Below are positions 46,732 to 56,657 of a stretch of 64,000 bases of DNA, piece after piece. The stretch covers positions 48,799 through 112,798 of the forward strand of contig NZ_JAUOPC010000016.1 of the NCBI RefSeq assembly GCF_030546805.1, written 5' to 3'. This stretch comes from Cyclobacterium sp. 1_MG-2023. GTDB lineage: Bacteria; Bacteroidota; Bacteroidia; Cytophagales; Cyclobacteriaceae. The notes beneath the pieces are model-generated. The model saw only the letters and a list, made by a program, of their open reading frames with translations. It did not search any database and was not told the origin of the DNA. Numbering within the stretch: the first letter of the stretch is position 1; the number at the start of each line of letters is the position of its first letter. The position numbers and the translations under genes are program-made.

Positions 46732-48231
46732 TTATTTGACAGGTAATTTATTTAAAGCATCAATAAATGCCTTGGCTGAGGCCAATACTATGTCTGTTTC
46801 AGATCCGAACCCATGATAGGGCCGTTCATTATGCATCAATCTCATATGTACTTTACATATATCATCACTTCCCTTAGTAATGGCTTGGATCAAAAATTCA
46901 TCCAATATTACCTGCTGAGGAATTAGCTTCTTGATGGATTTAATGACAGCATCTACGGGGCCATTTCCGTCGGATTCACTTTTCTTTTCTTCTTCACCGA
47001 TTGCAAGAACAACTTTCGCATGACCACCTTCTCCTTCACTTCCTTCGTAGTAAACTTCTTTCATTTCTATGAAAGGAGCATGTTCCAGGTGCTCACCTAA
47101 TAATGACAATAGGTCTTTTCTTCCTATATCTCTTTTTGAGTCTGCAAGGGTCAAGAAATCAGCGTATATCTCATCCAATTTTTCTTTGTCAAATTCAAAC
47201 CCCAGTAATTTGAGGTGATGTTTTAACGCTGCCCTTCCACTTCTTGCTGTTAGGACAATGGATGATTCTTCTACACCTACATCTTTGGGATCGATAATTT
47301 CATAATTCTCCCTATTTTTCAAGACACCATCTTGGTGTATTCCGGATGAGTGTGCAAATGCATTTCTACCTACAATCGCCTTGTTTGGCTGTATAGGCAT
47401 ATTCATGAGTTTGGAAATAATCCTACTCGTTTCGTAAATTTTCTTGGTATTGATTCCGGTATATACCGGTACCTCTTTGTGGCTTTTTATGGCCATCACC
47501 ACTTCTTCCAATGAAGTGTTGCCGGCACGTTCGCCTATGCCATTCATGGTCACTTCCACTTGTCTGGCACCGTTAAGTACGCCAGAAAGGCTATTGGCAG
47601 TGGCCAAACCAAGGTCATTGTGACAGTGGGTAGACAAGATGGCCTTGTCTATATTTGAAACATTTTCCTTGAGAAAACGAATGATATTTCCGTACTGCTC
47701 TGGAAGACAATAGCCTGTAGTGTCCGGAATATTGATGACTGTAGCTCCTGCCTTGATCACGGCTTCAACAATCTTTGCAAGAAATTCAGGATCTGCTCTA
47801 CCGGCATCCTCAGCATAAAATTCCACTTCACCTACAAGGTTCCTAGCAAACTTTACTGCCTTGATGGCTTTTTCAAGCACGGCATCAGGCGTACTTCTAA
47901 ACTTATGCTCAATGTGGTAACCAGAGACACCTATACCTGTGTGAATCCTGCTTTGTTTGGCAAACTTTAATGCCTCAGCAGCCACTTCTATGTCTTTCTC
48001 AACAGCTCTGGAGAGTGCACAGATGATAGGGTCTTCTACTGCTTTTGATATTTCCACAACAGAATTGAAATCCCCAGGGCTGGATACAGGAAATCCAGCC
48101 TCAAGGATATCAACTCCCAATGCTTCCAAAGCCTTGGCTACTACAATTTTTTCCCTGGTATCGAGTTGGCAACCCGGCACCTGTTCTCCATCCCTAAGGG
48201 TGGTATCAAATATCCAAAGCTTTTCTGACAT
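46732..48231 (-). CDS. leuA: 2-isopropylmalate synthase LeuA
   Basis: A 499-residue enzyme that condenses 2-oxoisovalerate with acetyl-CoA, the first committed step to leucine. The catalytic TIM barrel has [31 protein letters not shown] (metal ligands) and [14 protein letters not shown]. The C-terminal regulatory domain (about 385-499) usually gives feedback control by leucine. It is clearly distinct from the second copy in the operon (cimA-like), as seen in the different residues after DGEQ and in the pocket region ([10 protein letters not shown]). It lies nine bases after ilvC. Confidence 0.95.
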   Translation of the reverse strand: MSEKLWIFDTTLRDGEQVPGCQLDTREKIVVAKALEALGVDILEAGFPVSSPGDFNSVVEISKAVEDPIICALSRAVEKDIEVAAEALKFAKQSRIHTGIGVSGYHIEHKFRSTPDAVLEKAIKAVKFARNLVGEVEFYAEDAGRADPEFLAKIVEAVIKAGATVINIPDTTGYCLPEQYGNIIRFLKENVSNIDKAILSTHCHNDLGLATANSLSGVLNGARQVEVTMNGIGERAGNTSLEEVVMAIKSHKEVPVYTGINTKKIYETSRIISKLMNMPIQPNKAIVGRNAFAHSSGIHQDGVLKNRENYEIIDPKDVGVEESSIVLTARSGRAALKHHLKLLGFEFDKEKLDEIYADFLTLADSKRDIGRKDLLSLLGEHLEHAPFIEMKEVYYEGSEGEGGHAKVVLAIGEEEKKSESDGNGPVDAVIKSIKKLIPQQVILDEFLIQAITKGSDDICKVHMRLMHNERPYHGFGSETDIVLASAKAFIDALNKLPVK

Positions 48232-48240
48232 CGTTATTTT

Positions 48241-49284
48241 TTAATTGTTTTCTGGTCTTAATTTACGGACAGTTGCTCCCGCTTGCCACATTTCAGAATC
48301 TCTCAATTCTTTCAATTCTTCTTCTAATTTCACCCTATAATCCGGCTTACTGTTAGCTTCAATAGATTTGGCAGCTTCTTTTCCTGTCTTTACACTGTTG
48401 TATAAATCTTCAAATACAGGTTTGGTAGCATCTCTGAAAGGTTTCCACCAATCCAATGCACCTCTTTGAGCTGTTGTTGAACAGTTGGCATACATCCAAT
48501 CCATTCCGTTTTCAGCCACTAAAGGCATCAAACTTTGGGTCAATTCTTCAACAGTTTCATTGAATGCTTCTGAAGGTGTATGACCATTAGCTCTTAATAC
48601 TTCGTATTGAGCTGCGAAAATACCCTGAATAGCTCCCATCAAAGAACCTCTTTCACCTGTAAGGTCAGATGTTACTTCTTTGTAGAAATCGGTTTCGAAC
48701 AAATATCCTGAACCTACACCTATACCCAAAGCAACTACTCTTTCTTTTGCTCTTCCTGTAGCATCTTGGAAAATTGCGAAAGATGAGTTCAAACCTCTAC
48801 CTTCAACAAACATTCTCCTCAATGAAGTTCCTGAACCTTTAGGCGCAACCAAAATCACATCCACATCCGCTGGAGGAATGATACCTGTCTGCTCTTTATA
48901 AGTAACACCAAAACCATGAGAAAAGTAAAGTGCTTTTCCAGGAGTTAGGTGTTTCTTTACTGTTGGCCATAAGGCAATTTGTCCGGCATCAGACAACAAG
49001 AATTGAAGAATTGTTCCTTTTTCACAGGCTTCCTCCAACTCAAAAAGTGTTTCACCGGGTACCCAACCATCAGCAACAGCCTTGTCCCAAGTTTTGGAAT
49101 CTTTTCGTTGTCCAACAATGACATTAAAACCATTGTCTTTTAGATTTAGTGCCTGTCCTGGGCCTTGAACCCCATATCCTAATACGGCGATTACTTCGTC
49201 TTTTAGGACTTCCTTGGCTTTCTCAAGAGGAAATTCTTCTCTTGTCACTACGTTTTCTTCAACTGTACCGAACTTCAGTTTCAT
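48241..49284 (-). CDS. ilvC: Ketol-acid reductoisomerase IlvC
   Basis: A 347-residue short-type (class I length) enzyme that rearranges and reduces acetolactate, or acetohydroxybutyrate, to the dihydroxy acid. The nucleotide motif is VLGYGVQGPGQALNLKDNG, followed by VIVGQRKDSKTW, where the Arg and Ser suggest NADPH use. The catalytic region has APKGSGTSLRR, TDFYKEVTSDLTGERGSLMG (metal-binding acidic residues) and NCSTTAQRGALDWW. It lies between ilvN and leuA in the operon. Confidence 0.95.
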   Translation of the reverse strand: MKLKFGTVEENVVTREEFPLEKAKEVLKDEVIAVLGYGVQGPGQALNLKDNGFNVIVGQRKDSKTWDKAVADGWVPGETLFELEEACEKGTILQFLLSDAGQIALWPTVKKHLTPGKALYFSHGFGVTYKEQTGIIPPADVDVILVAPKGSGTSLRRMFVEGRGLNSSFAIFQDATGRAKERVVALGIGVGSGYLFETDFYKEVTSDLTGERGSLMGAIQGIFAAQYEVLRANGHTPSEAFNETVEELTQSLMPLVAENGMDWMYANCSTTAQRGALDWWKPFRDATKPVFEDLYNSVKTGKEAAKSIEANSKPDYRVKLEEELKELRDSEMWQAGATVRKLRPENN

Positions 49285-49316
49285 AACTATAAATTAAAAT
49301 TGATTTTAAATTGGTA

Positions 49317-49817
49317 TTATAAATATTTATCAATACTCACCATTGGCTTGGCCACAGCTACTCTGCCGGACCTAACAAATTCCAGAACATTAAATTCTTT
49401 TAATACTTCCAGCAAATCCTGGGTGTCTTCTTTATGGCCCGTCATTTCTATGACCACAAAATCCTTCTCGGCTGAAATAATCTTCGCATTGTACTGACGA
49501 ATTACTTTCTCCAAACCTGGATCTATACTGTCAATCGGAATTTTGTACAAGGCAATCTCTTGAAATACCATTTCATCATCCACGTAATAAAAGGCTTTGA
49601 TTACATCAATGATTTTCTCGATTTGCCTTGACAACTGAATTACTTGTTCTTCAGTTGTATTCACCTCAATGGTGATCCTATAAATCCCCTCTTCTCTACT
49701 TTCTGAGGCAGTAAAACCATCAATATTAATTCCCCTACGGGTAAATATTAAAGTAATTCTACTAAGTATTCCTATGAAATTTTCTGTAAATACAGAAATC
49801 GTGTATCTTCTTTTCAT
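49317..49817 (-). CDS. ilvN: Acetolactate synthase small subunit IlvN/IlvH
   Basis: About 166 residues from the ATG at 49817. The longer open frame (to 49862) begins at a TTG inside ilvB and was not used. The N-terminal ACT domain (residues about 2-78) has RYTISVFTENFIGILSRITLIFTRRGINIDG with the valine-binding Gly-Ile pattern, and a second ferredoxin-like regulatory domain follows. It activates IlvB and gives feedback inhibition by branched-chain amino acids. It begins four bases after the ilvB stop. Confidence 0.93.
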   Translation of the reverse strand: MKRRYTISVFTENFIGILSRITLIFTRRGINIDGFTASESREEGIYRITIEVNTTEEQVIQLSRQIEKIIDVIKAFYYVDDEMVFQEIALYKIPIDSIDPGLEKVIRQYNAKIISAEKDFVVIEMTGHKEDTQDLLEVLKEFNVLEFVRSGRVAVAKPMVSIDKYL

Positions 49818-49821
49818 CTGG

Positions 49822-51516
49822 TTATTTAAGTCTAACTTCTTCAACAGAACTACCAGTGGCAATCATGGGGAAAACATTGTCCTCTTTTTCTACTTTAACC
49901 TCTAGGAAATAAGGTCCATCATGTACGAACATCTCAGCTACGGCCTGGCGTAAATCAACTCTTTCATCTACTATCTGAACCTTGAAATTATAAGCTTCCG
50001 CAATTTTAATAAAATCAGGGTTGTCCAGTTCTGTAAAAGAGTACCGTTTGTCAAAAAACAACTGCTGCCACTGCCTTACCATACCCAGGAAATTATTGTT
50101 AAGCAAAACAACTTTTACTGGAGCTTTGGTTTGCATAATGGCCCCAAGCTCTTGAATGGTCATCTGAATGCCTCCATCTCCCACTACACAGATTACTTCT
50201 TTGCTGTAATCATGGAGCTGAGCTCCCAAAGCGGCAGGTAGAGAAAATCCCATGGTGCCTAAGCCCCCGGAGGTAACCTGTGTCCTAGAGGTCTTGTATT
50301 CAAAATATCTCCAAGCTACCATTTGATGCTGACCTACATCAGTAACCAAAATAGCATCGTCAGCCTTAAACTCATTGATATGTCGAATCACCTCACCCAT
50401 GGTCAAACCATTCTTGGTAGGGGACAAGTCATTGCCCACAACTACTCTTTTTTCCTCAGCTTCAAGCGCTCTGAATTGCTTGAACCATTCGGGATGCTCT
50501 TTCTTTTCTACCTTCTCAACAAGCTTTTCTAAACTGACTTTACAATCACCTAAAACAGGTACATCGGCTTTAACAATCTTGTTAATTTCTGCGGGATCCA
50601 ATTCAAGATGAATAACCTTGGCTTGTTTGGCATAACGCTTAACATCTCCCGTTACCCGGTCGTCAAACCGCATACCCACACTTATCAAGACATCACATTT
50701 GTTGGTGAGCATATTCGGCGCATAATTGCCATGCATACCCAATTTACCTACGTAGTTTGGATGTTCTTCTGACAAAGCTCCTGTTCCCAACAAAGTACAA
50801 GCAGCAGGAATCCCTGTCTTATCCAAAAATGCTTTTAACTGACTTTCAGCTTTACCCAATATTACACCCTGACCGTATAAAAGATAAGGTCTTTTGGCAT
50901 TATTGATAAGTTCAGCTGCAGCATCAATCACACTGTCTTCCACCTTAGGATAAGGTCGGTAAGAGCGAATATTAAGACAAGGAACATAATTGTAATCCCC
51001 TAAGGCTACCTGAGCATCCTTTGTTATGTCTATCAATACCGGCCCCGGTCTTCCGGACCTTGCAATATGAAAGCCTTTGGCAATGGCTGGAGCGATATCC
51101 TCCACCCTTCTTACTTGTATATTCCATTTGGTGGCAGGCATTGAAATCCCTACCACATCTGTCTCTTGAAATGCATCTGTTCCCAGAAGTGGTGACAACA
51201 CCTGTCCTGTAATACAGACCAGAGGTGTACTGTCAATTAAGGCATCAGCCATGCCTGTTATTAAATTGGTTGCTCCCGGACCGGAAGTGGCCATACAAAC
51301 CCCTACTTTACCGGAAACTCTGGCATATCCCTGGGCAGCATGAATAGCGCCTTGTTCGTGTCGGGTGAGGATATGCTGGATCTGATCCATATAATCATAG
51401 AGTGCATCATACACCGGCATGATAGCCCCTCCCGGGTAGCCAAAAATAAATTTGGCATTTTCTGCTACCAGGGATTTGATTACAATTTCTGCCCCTCTTA
51501 TCTGTGAATCATTCAT
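49822..51516 (-). CDS. ilvB: Acetolactate synthase large subunit IlvB
   Basis: A 564-residue TPP enzyme that joins two pyruvates, or pyruvate and 2-oxobutyrate. It has the N-terminal FIFGYPGGAIMPVYDAL with the catalytic Glu in ILTRHEQGAIHAAQGYARVSGKVG. The FAD-binding domain is in the middle, and the TPP and Mg motif GDGGIQMTIQELGA...NNNFLGMVRQW lies near 455-485. The 2-oxobutyrate that it needs for isoleucine could come from the cimA-LeuCD-LeuB route in the same operon. Confidence 0.97.
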   Translation of the reverse strand: MNDSQIRGAEIVIKSLVAENAKFIFGYPGGAIMPVYDALYDYMDQIQHILTRHEQGAIHAAQGYARVSGKVGVCMATSGPGATNLITGMADALIDSTPLVCITGQVLSPLLGTDAFQETDVVGISMPATKWNIQVRRVEDIAPAIAKGFHIARSGRPGPVLIDITKDAQVALGDYNYVPCLNIRSYRPYPKVEDSVIDAAAELINNAKRPYLLYGQGVILGKAESQLKAFLDKTGIPAACTLLGTGALSEEHPNYVGKLGMHGNYAPNMLTNKCDVLISVGMRFDDRVTGDVKRYAKQAKVIHLELDPAEINKIVKADVPVLGDCKVSLEKLVEKVEKKEHPEWFKQFRALEAEEKRVVVGNDLSPTKNGLTMGEVIRHINEFKADDAILVTDVGQHQMVAWRYFEYKTSRTQVTSGGLGTMGFSLPAALGAQLHDYSKEVICVVGDGGIQMTIQELGAIMQTKAPVKVVLLNNNFLGMVRQWQQLFFDKRYSFTELDNPDFIKIAEAYNFKVQIVDERVDLRQAVAEMFVHDGPYFLEVKVEKEDNVFPMIATGSSVEEVRLK

Positions 51517-51521
51517 AGTCG

Positions 51522-53204
51522 TTAATCTTTATCCGTAACGCATCCTTCAGATGCCGTAGAAACTAACTGAGAATATTTTTTTAATGTTCCATTTAAATGG
51601 CTTAAGTCTTTATTTACCCAAGTTTTCTTTCTCTCTGCAAAAGTTTCTTCAGATACATCACAAGAGATTTCAAGTGTCTCTCCATTAATGGTAACCATAT
51701 CGCCATTCTGTAAAAGTCCAATTGGACCACCTGTATATGCTTCCGGCGTTACATGACCTACAACAAAGCCATGTGTACCTCCTGAAAATCTTCCATCTGT
51801 AATCAATGCTACATCAGCACCCAATCCTGCTCCAATGATGATAGAAGTAGGCTTAAGCATCTCAGGCATTCCAGGCCCACCTTTTGGACCTACAAACCTG
51901 ATGACGACCACATCACCTTTCTGAACTTCCATGTTTTTCATGGCATCATTGGCCTCCTGTTCTGAGTTGTAAACCTTTGCAGGTCCTGTAAAAGAGACGC
52001 CTTCTTTACCTGATATCTTGGCCACCGAACCCTCAGGAGCAAGGTTGCCTGTCAATATACAAAGGTGCCCTGTTTCTTTTACAGGTGAATCTATTGGATT
52101 GATAACACTTCCTTTGGCTACTTTAATAGGCGCAATATCAGCCAAATTTTCAGCTATAGTTTTGCCTGTAACTGTCATGCAATCTCCGTGTAGCAACCCG
52201 TTGTCTAGCAGGTAACGCATAAATGCAGGCAAACCTCCCTGATCGTGTAAGTCCTCCATCATGTATTTACCACTAGGTTTGAAATCACCTAATACAGGTG
52301 TGGTAGCATTTATCTTTTTGAAATCTTCCAAACCAAAGTCAATTTCAGCAGTTCGTGCAATGGCCAACAAGTGCAATACCGCATTGGTACTTCCTGCAAG
52401 TGCTACGACCACCCTTACGGCATTTTCTAAACTTTTCTTGGTAACAATATCTTTAGGCTTCAAGTCCAAGGCCAATAAGTTGGCTATGAATTCACCTGCG
52501 GCTTCACATTCTGCTGCTTTTTCTTGTGAATTGGCAGGATTAGATGCACTGTAAGGAAGTGAAAGTCCCATAGCTTCTATGGCAGAAGACATGGTATTGG
52601 CGGTATACATTCCCCCACAAGCACCAGCTCCGGGACATGCGTTTTTGATTACACCTGTATAATCCTCATCAGATATTTCATTTTTGATTTTCTTGCCATA
52701 GGCTTCAAAAGCCGAAACAATATTCAGTTTTTCACCTTTATATTTTCCGGACCTGATGGTACCACCATAAACCATGATAGAAGGCCTGTTGACCCTTAGC
52801 ATGCCCATAACTGCACCCGGCATGTTTTTATCACAACCAGCTACGGTAATTATCCCGTCAAATGAATGACCTAGAATAAATGACTCTACGGAATCAGCAA
52901 TGATCTCTCTGGATGGAAGACTATAACGCATTCCCGAAGTACCCATTGAAATCCCATCACTAATACCTATTGTATTGAAGACCAATCCAGTCAGTTTTGA
53001 CTTTCTAGTAGATGCCTTTATGGCTCTTGCAAAGTCATTAAGGTGCATGTTACAAGGATTACTTTCATATCCGCAACTAGCCACCCCCACAAAAGGTTGC
53101 TTCATCTGCTCATCCGTCAGGCCTGTTGCGTACAACATGGCCATTGATGCCGGATTCTCTTGATTATCGCTTACCTCCCAACTATTCTTTTTTGAATTGC
53201 TCAT
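51522..53204 (-). CDS. ilvD: Dihydroxy-acid dehydratase IlvD
   Basis: A 560-residue Fe-S enzyme that dehydrates dihydroxy acids to 2-oxo acids for valine and isoleucine. The cluster and Mg-binding cysteines are in [16 protein letters not shown] and [18 protein letters not shown], together with the first [12 protein letters not shown]. The C-terminus has [23 protein letters not shown]. It is the first structural gene of the nine-gene operon, and the attenuator-like leader lies directly upstream, with the terminator hairpin 33 bases before the ATG. Confidence 0.97.
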   Translation of the reverse strand: MSNSKKNSWEVSDNQENPASMAMLYATGLTDEQMKQPFVGVASCGYESNPCNMHLNDFARAIKASTRKSKLTGLVFNTIGISDGISMGTSGMRYSLPSREIIADSVESFILGHSFDGIITVAGCDKNMPGAVMGMLRVNRPSIMVYGGTIRSGKYKGEKLNIVSAFEAYGKKIKNEISDEDYTGVIKNACPGAGACGGMYTANTMSSAIEAMGLSLPYSASNPANSQEKAAECEAAGEFIANLLALDLKPKDIVTKKSLENAVRVVVALAGSTNAVLHLLAIARTAEIDFGLEDFKKINATTPVLGDFKPSGKYMMEDLHDQGGLPAFMRYLLDNGLLHGDCMTVTGKTIAENLADIAPIKVAKGSVINPIDSPVKETGHLCILTGNLAPEGSVAKISGKEGVSFTGPAKVYNSEQEANDAMKNMEVQKGDVVVIRFVGPKGGPGMPEMLKPTSIIIGAGLGADVALITDGRFSGGTHGFVVGHVTPEAYTGGPIGLLQNGDMVTINGETLEISCDVSEETFAERKKTWVNKDLSHLNGTLKKYSQLVSTASEGCVTDKD

Positions 53205-53236
53205 TATAACTGAATTATTTTTAACAACTGGCTTAT

Positions 53237-53269
53237 AAAAAAAAGTGCTTCACTCGAATGAAGCACTTT
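53237..53269 (-). terminator. Intrinsic terminator of the ilv-leu leader (attenuator)
   Basis: On the minus strand AAAGTGCTTCA and TGAAGCACTTT form an 11-bp stem around a TTCGAG loop, followed by eight T. It lies between the leader peptide stop and ilvD, so by default it would stop transcription before the operon. Confidence 0.92.
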
Positions 53270-53313
53270 GATTGATTTTTTCTATTGGCAATAGATCAGC
53301 GCTTCATCACTTA

Positions 53314-53361
53314 CTAAATGATAATGACAATTAGGACGACAAGGCTGACAACTACTAACAT
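53314..53361 (-). CDS. Leader peptide of the ilv-leu operon
   Basis: A 16-codon frame, ATG to TAG, encoding MLVVVSLVVLIVIII. Of the 15 residues, 13 are branched-chain amino acids (six Val, four Ile, three Leu), matching exactly the products of the operon below. It lies 109 bases before ilvD and 44 bases before the terminator. A composition like this by chance is very unlikely. It would act as a sensor of charged tRNA-Leu, tRNA-Val and tRNA-Ile, and the peptide itself needs no function. Confidence 0.85.
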   Translation of the reverse strand: MLVVVSLVVLIVIII

Positions 53362-53410
53362 ATCTCTTTTAAGAGTATTATTTCTGACTTTATTTTATAC
53401 TATTATAATG

Positions 53411-53441
53411 CAATATTAAAACCCTTAATCCACACTTACAA
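53411..53441 (-). promoter_or_regulatory. Candidate promoter for the ilv-leu leader transcript
   Basis: On the minus strand, TTG (53441-53439) is 20 bases from TAATATTG (53418-53411), one mismatch from TAnnTTTG. Transcription would start about 40 bases before the leader ATG. A TATAAT (53407-53402) nearby is an alternative. Confidence 0.35.
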
Positions 53442-53444
53442 TAT

Positions 53445-53745
53445 TTTAATTCTTTTTTTAATTTCTCGAAAATAAGAAAATAATGTAAATGAAAATAAAT
53501 AAAAAATTAAAGCCTTAAATAGTAGATTATCAAAAATTTTATTTTAAAAAAATTAATTAAGGTAAAAAAATTCAAAATTTTATTCTGATGCAAACTTTTG
53601 TTAATTTTTCCGCAAAAAAACCGACTTTCAGGTGATACTTACCAACTTTAAACATAAGTAGGCCAATAACTAAAAAAATACCTTAAAAAGCTTCATAGAA
53701 AATCCACAGCTTTGTTTTAATTTTAATGTCTAAAGCTATACAAAT
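53445..53745. other. AT-rich spacer between the ilv leader and ispE
   Basis: About 300 very AT-rich bases between divergent transcription units. Apart from presumed promoter DNA for ispE I see no gene, repeat or clear structure. Confidence 0.4.
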
Positions 53746-54555
53746 ATGATCATTTTTCCCAATGCCAAAATCAACCTTGGTTTACATGTCCTCAGAAAAA
53801 GAACCGATGGTTTTCATGACATCGAAACGTGCATGTACCCTATTCCTTTAAAAGAAGCTTTGGAAATAATCCCTTCCAAATTCTTTTCTTTCAGTCATAG
53901 TGGTATCTCTATTCCAGGAGGTTCTGACAGCAACTTGATCGTAAAAGCTTACCAGCTATTATCGGTAGATTTTCCTGAAATCCCGGCAGTTGCTGTGCAC
54001 TTGCATAAAAGCATACCCATCGGTGCAGGACTGGGCGGAGGCTCTGCCGACGCAGCTTTTACCTTAAGCCTGTTGAACCAACTTTTTTCGTTAGGGCTAG
54101 AGACCAAACAATTGGAAAAATATGCCTCACAATTGGGTAGTGACTGCCCGTTTTTTATACAAAACAATCCGCAAATGGCAGAAGGACGGGGTGAAAAACT
54201 AACACCCTTGCCTATCGATCTTTCAGCAAATTGGCTATGCTTGATTCACCCGGGTATCCATATAGGCACAAAAGAAGCTTATGGAGGCATACAACCCAGA
54301 CTTAGTGAGAAGGATTTAAAAACCATTCTTTCGGATCAGTCATCATGGAAATCACAGCTAGTCAACGACTTTGAGAAAGGTATTTTCGCCAGCCACCCTG
54401 AAATTGCTGCCATTAAAGAAAAACTATATGAAGCTGGTGCTTGGTATGCCGCTATGTCCGGTTCCGGCTCTGCAGTTTTTGGATTATTCAAAGATCGTCC
54501 GGAAGCCATTGATTTACCGGAAAATTATTTTGTATTCACTGAAAAATTACCTTAA
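53746..54555 (+). CDS. ispE: 4-diphosphocytidyl-2-C-methyl-D-erythritol kinase IspE
   Basis: A 269-residue GHMP-family kinase of the non-mevalonate (MEP) isoprenoid pathway. The N-terminal motif is NAKINLGLHVLRKRTDGFHDIET. The ATP-binding GHMP loop is IPIGAGLGGGSADAAF (about 88-103), and the C-terminal motif is AAMSGSGSAVFGLF. It shows that this organism makes isoprenoids through MEP. It diverges from the ilv leader and converges on the EamA transporter gene. Confidence 0.96.
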   Translation: MIIFPNAKINLGLHVLRKRTDGFHDIETCMYPIPLKEALEIIPSKFFSFSHSGISIPGGSDSNLIVKAYQLLSVDFPEIPAVAVHLHKSIPIGAGLGGGSADAAFTLSLLNQLFSLGLETKQLEKYASQLGSDCPFFIQNNPQMAEGRGEKLTPLPIDLSANWLCLIHPGIHIGTKEAYGGIQPRLSEKDLKTILSDQSSWKSQLVNDFEKGIFASHPEIAAIKEKLYEAGAWYAAMSGSGSAVFGLFKDRPEAIDLPENYFVFTEKLP

Positions 54556-54614
54556 AGAATCAAACGATTTTTAAATGTAAGAGCCGATCCTTAATTATTA
54601 ACCTTCTTTTGCGC

Positions 54615-55520
54615 TCAATGGATTTTTCTTGGGGTGCCCCCTAGCCTTCTTTTTTGGACATAGCGAATCAACGGGTAGATGCAGACTGAAGCCAAAATTA
54701 TCAGGGTCCCCAAGTAAAATTCCGGAGTCATTTTCTCTTTCTCTCCAAAAATGATAAAAGCCAATAGAATGCCATAAACAGGCTCCATATTTACTGTCAA
54801 ATTCACCGCAAAGGCTGTCAAACGTTTCATCAAATTCACCGACAATGTAAATGCAATAACTGTACATACTTGTGACAAAACCAGTAGCCAAAACCAATCT
54901 AAACCTTGTGGAACCCAGGAAAAACCAGCTTCTGTAAACCAATTGGAATAAAATGGAATAAAGGCAGTGGTAAAAACAAAGGCCCCTATCATTTCATAAA
55001 AAGTAATAATAAAGGGACTATGGCTTTTAGTTAGTCTCCCATTAATCACCGTAAAACAGGCACTCAACAGCGCAGAAACAACGGCCAAAAAGAGCCCCAA
55101 AGCATACCCGGATTCAAACTTAAAAATAACTATTAACCCAAGAATTACGATCAAGCCAAGCACTACTTCATACCATTTTATCGCTTGTTTATTTACAATG
55201 GGTTCAATAATGGCAGTCCATAAAGAGCATGTGGCCATCCCTGCCAAACAAACAGAAGCGGTCGACACTTGCGCCGCCCAAAAAAACAAAATCCAATGCG
55301 CCCCAATAAGGCCTCCGGTTATCAGAAATTTAAGCAGGGCATTCCACCTTACCCTTATATCTCTCTTCTTAAATTTTAGTAAAACATACAAACCTGCGCT
55401 TGCAAGCATGGTTCGAAAAAAAACGATCTCAACAGCAGGAAGACTTATCAGCAAGCCCAAAATTGCCGTAAATCCCCATATTAGAACCACAAGATGAAGC
55501 CATAAGTAATCTTTTACCAT
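54615..55520 (-). CDS. EamA/DMT-family transporter
   Basis: A 301-residue protein with ten predicted membrane helices in two EamA repeats (about 5-130 and 150-285). The second repeat has the LTAFAVNLTVNMEPVYGILLAFIIFGE motif typical of RhaT/EamA drug and metabolite transporters. Substrates in this superfamily are diverse (amino acids, purines, metabolites), so none is proposed. It ends with a basic tail (YVQKRRLGGTPRK) and lies nine bases downstream of the LptG-like gene. Confidence 0.88.
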   Translation of the reverse strand: MVKDYLWLHLVVLIWGFTAILGLLISLPAVEIVFFRTMLASAGLYVLLKFKKRDIRVRWNALLKFLITGGLIGAHWILFFWAAQVSTASVCLAGMATCSLWTAIIEPIVNKQAIKWYEVVLGLIVILGLIVIFKFESGYALGLFLAVVSALLSACFTVINGRLTKSHSPFIITFYEMIGAFVFTTAFIPFYSNWFTEAGFSWVPQGLDWFWLLVLSQVCTVIAFTLSVNLMKRLTAFAVNLTVNMEPVYGILLAFIIFGEKEKMTPEFYLGTLIILASVCIYPLIRYVQKRRLGGTPRKIH

Positions 55521-55529
55521 AAGCCATAT

Positions 55530-56603
55530 TTATCTTGGAACTGTTTTGTATAGGACCAGTCCGGTAATTCCAAAAACAATATTAGGCATCCACACGGCAA
55601 GGACCGGATAAGCAGTACCTGCTTCCGCAAATGTTCTTGAAAGTAAAAAAAGTATGATATAAACGAAAGCAAGCATAAAGCCCAAGGCTATTTTAAATCC
55701 TGATCCGCCTCTGGTTTTTCTAGCGGAAACAATGACCCCTATAAAAGTCAATAGAATCGCAGCGAACGGTGACATGAAGCGTACATATTTTTCTATTTTG
55801 TAAAAACTTACATTGTCCGCCCCTCTATCTTCAAGAATCAAAATTTGATTGGAAAGATCTGGTAGGGTTAGGGTTTCATGATGATTGAGAGGAAGGTCAA
55901 AATCATCGGGAGTAATGGACAGGGTGGTATCCATGGCATCTCCTGTAGTCCATGTCTCCCCCATTTCATTAAACTCTCTCAACCTCCAGTTCCGCGCATT
56001 CCAGACATGTTTGGCTGTATCCCAAACAATTCTTTCTGCTGAAAATTTTGAGATTAGCTTTCCTTCCTTGATATTTTCCAAAGTAAAATCATGCCCTTGA
56101 TTTACAGAAGTAAAATACCTCCTCATATAGGCAAATAAATTCGGTGCGACCTTAATATGAATATTTTGCTGGTTGACATCTTGACCTTTGTCCAGGTATT
56201 CAACCCTAAATTTTGAAACCCCCTCAGTGGCAACCGGTAACACCCAGCCATTTAGAAAGAAACTTACTACGGCGATCAAGAAAGCGGAAAAAAGGAAGGG
56301 TAGAAGCATTCGTAAAAAACTCACTCCACTACTGAGAATAGCTATGATCTCAGTCCGTCCTGCCATTTTAGAAGTAATGAAGATCACAGAAATAAAGACA
56401 GTAATTGGTGTAAGTAAGTTGTTTAGATAAAGACCATAGTTGAGCATGTATTGCAAAATCTCAGAAGCAGGCACTTCATTCCGAATATAGGTATCATTCT
56501 TTTCGGTAAAATCTAGTACCAAAACGACCAAAATCAACATCAAAACCACAAACAAGTAGGTTTTGAGAAAATCTTTAATGATTAACTTATCCAATAACTT
56601 CAT
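55530..56603 (-). CDS. LptF/LptG-type permease (YjgP/YjgQ family)
   Basis: A 357-residue membrane protein of the LPS export permease family. Three N-terminal helices (within about 10-120) begin with LLDKLIIKDFLKTYLFVV and include the coupling-helix motif MAGRTEIIAILSSGVSFLRML. A periplasmic beta-jellyroll domain (about 135-265) and three C-terminal helices (about 270-350) follow. With LptB and LptC it extracts LPS from the inner membrane. Whether it is the F or G subunit is not clear. It is 54 bases after tgt on the same strand. Confidence 0.9.
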   Translation of the reverse strand: MKLLDKLIIKDFLKTYLFVVLMLILVVLVLDFTEKNDTYIRNEVPASEILQYMLNYGLYLNNLLTPITVFISVIFITSKMAGRTEIIAILSSGVSFLRMLLPFLFSAFLIAVVSFFLNGWVLPVATEGVSKFRVEYLDKGQDVNQQNIHIKVAPNLFAYMRRYFTSVNQGHDFTLENIKEGKLISKFSAERIVWDTAKHVWNARNWRLREFNEMGETWTTGDAMDTTLSITPDDFDLPLNHHETLTLPDLSNQILILEDRGADNVSFYKIEKYVRFMSPFAAILLTFIGVIVSARKTRGGSGFKIALGFMLAFVYIILFLLSRTFAEAGTAYPVLAVWMPNIVFGITGLVLYKTVPR

Positions 56604-56657
56604 ACCAATTGGTCTTTCTCTAGTCTTGAAAATGAAACGGCTACATTAAAAGGAATC

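Larger units (their letters stand above)
53237..53361 (-). promoter_or_regulatory. Putative transcription attenuator controlling the ilv-leu operon
   Basis: In transcript order the region has three parts: a 15-residue leader peptide rich in Leu, Val and Ile; a possible antiterminator arm ATGAAGCGC (53307-53299), seven bases after the leader stop; and the terminator stem, whose 5-prime arm contains GTGCTTCAT (53266-53258). The two 9-base segments can pair with one G-T pair, which would break up the terminator. A ribosome stalled at Leu, Val or Ile codons would leave the antiterminator arm free. A ribosome reaching the stop codon would cover it and let the terminator form. The pairing is read directly from the sequence; the function is inferred. 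Confidence 0.85.

Noticed and set aside
53205..53400. T-box or other riboswitch upstream of ilvD
   Set aside because: The leader lacks the T-box sequence and stem architecture; the branched-chain-rich leader peptide explains the layout better.
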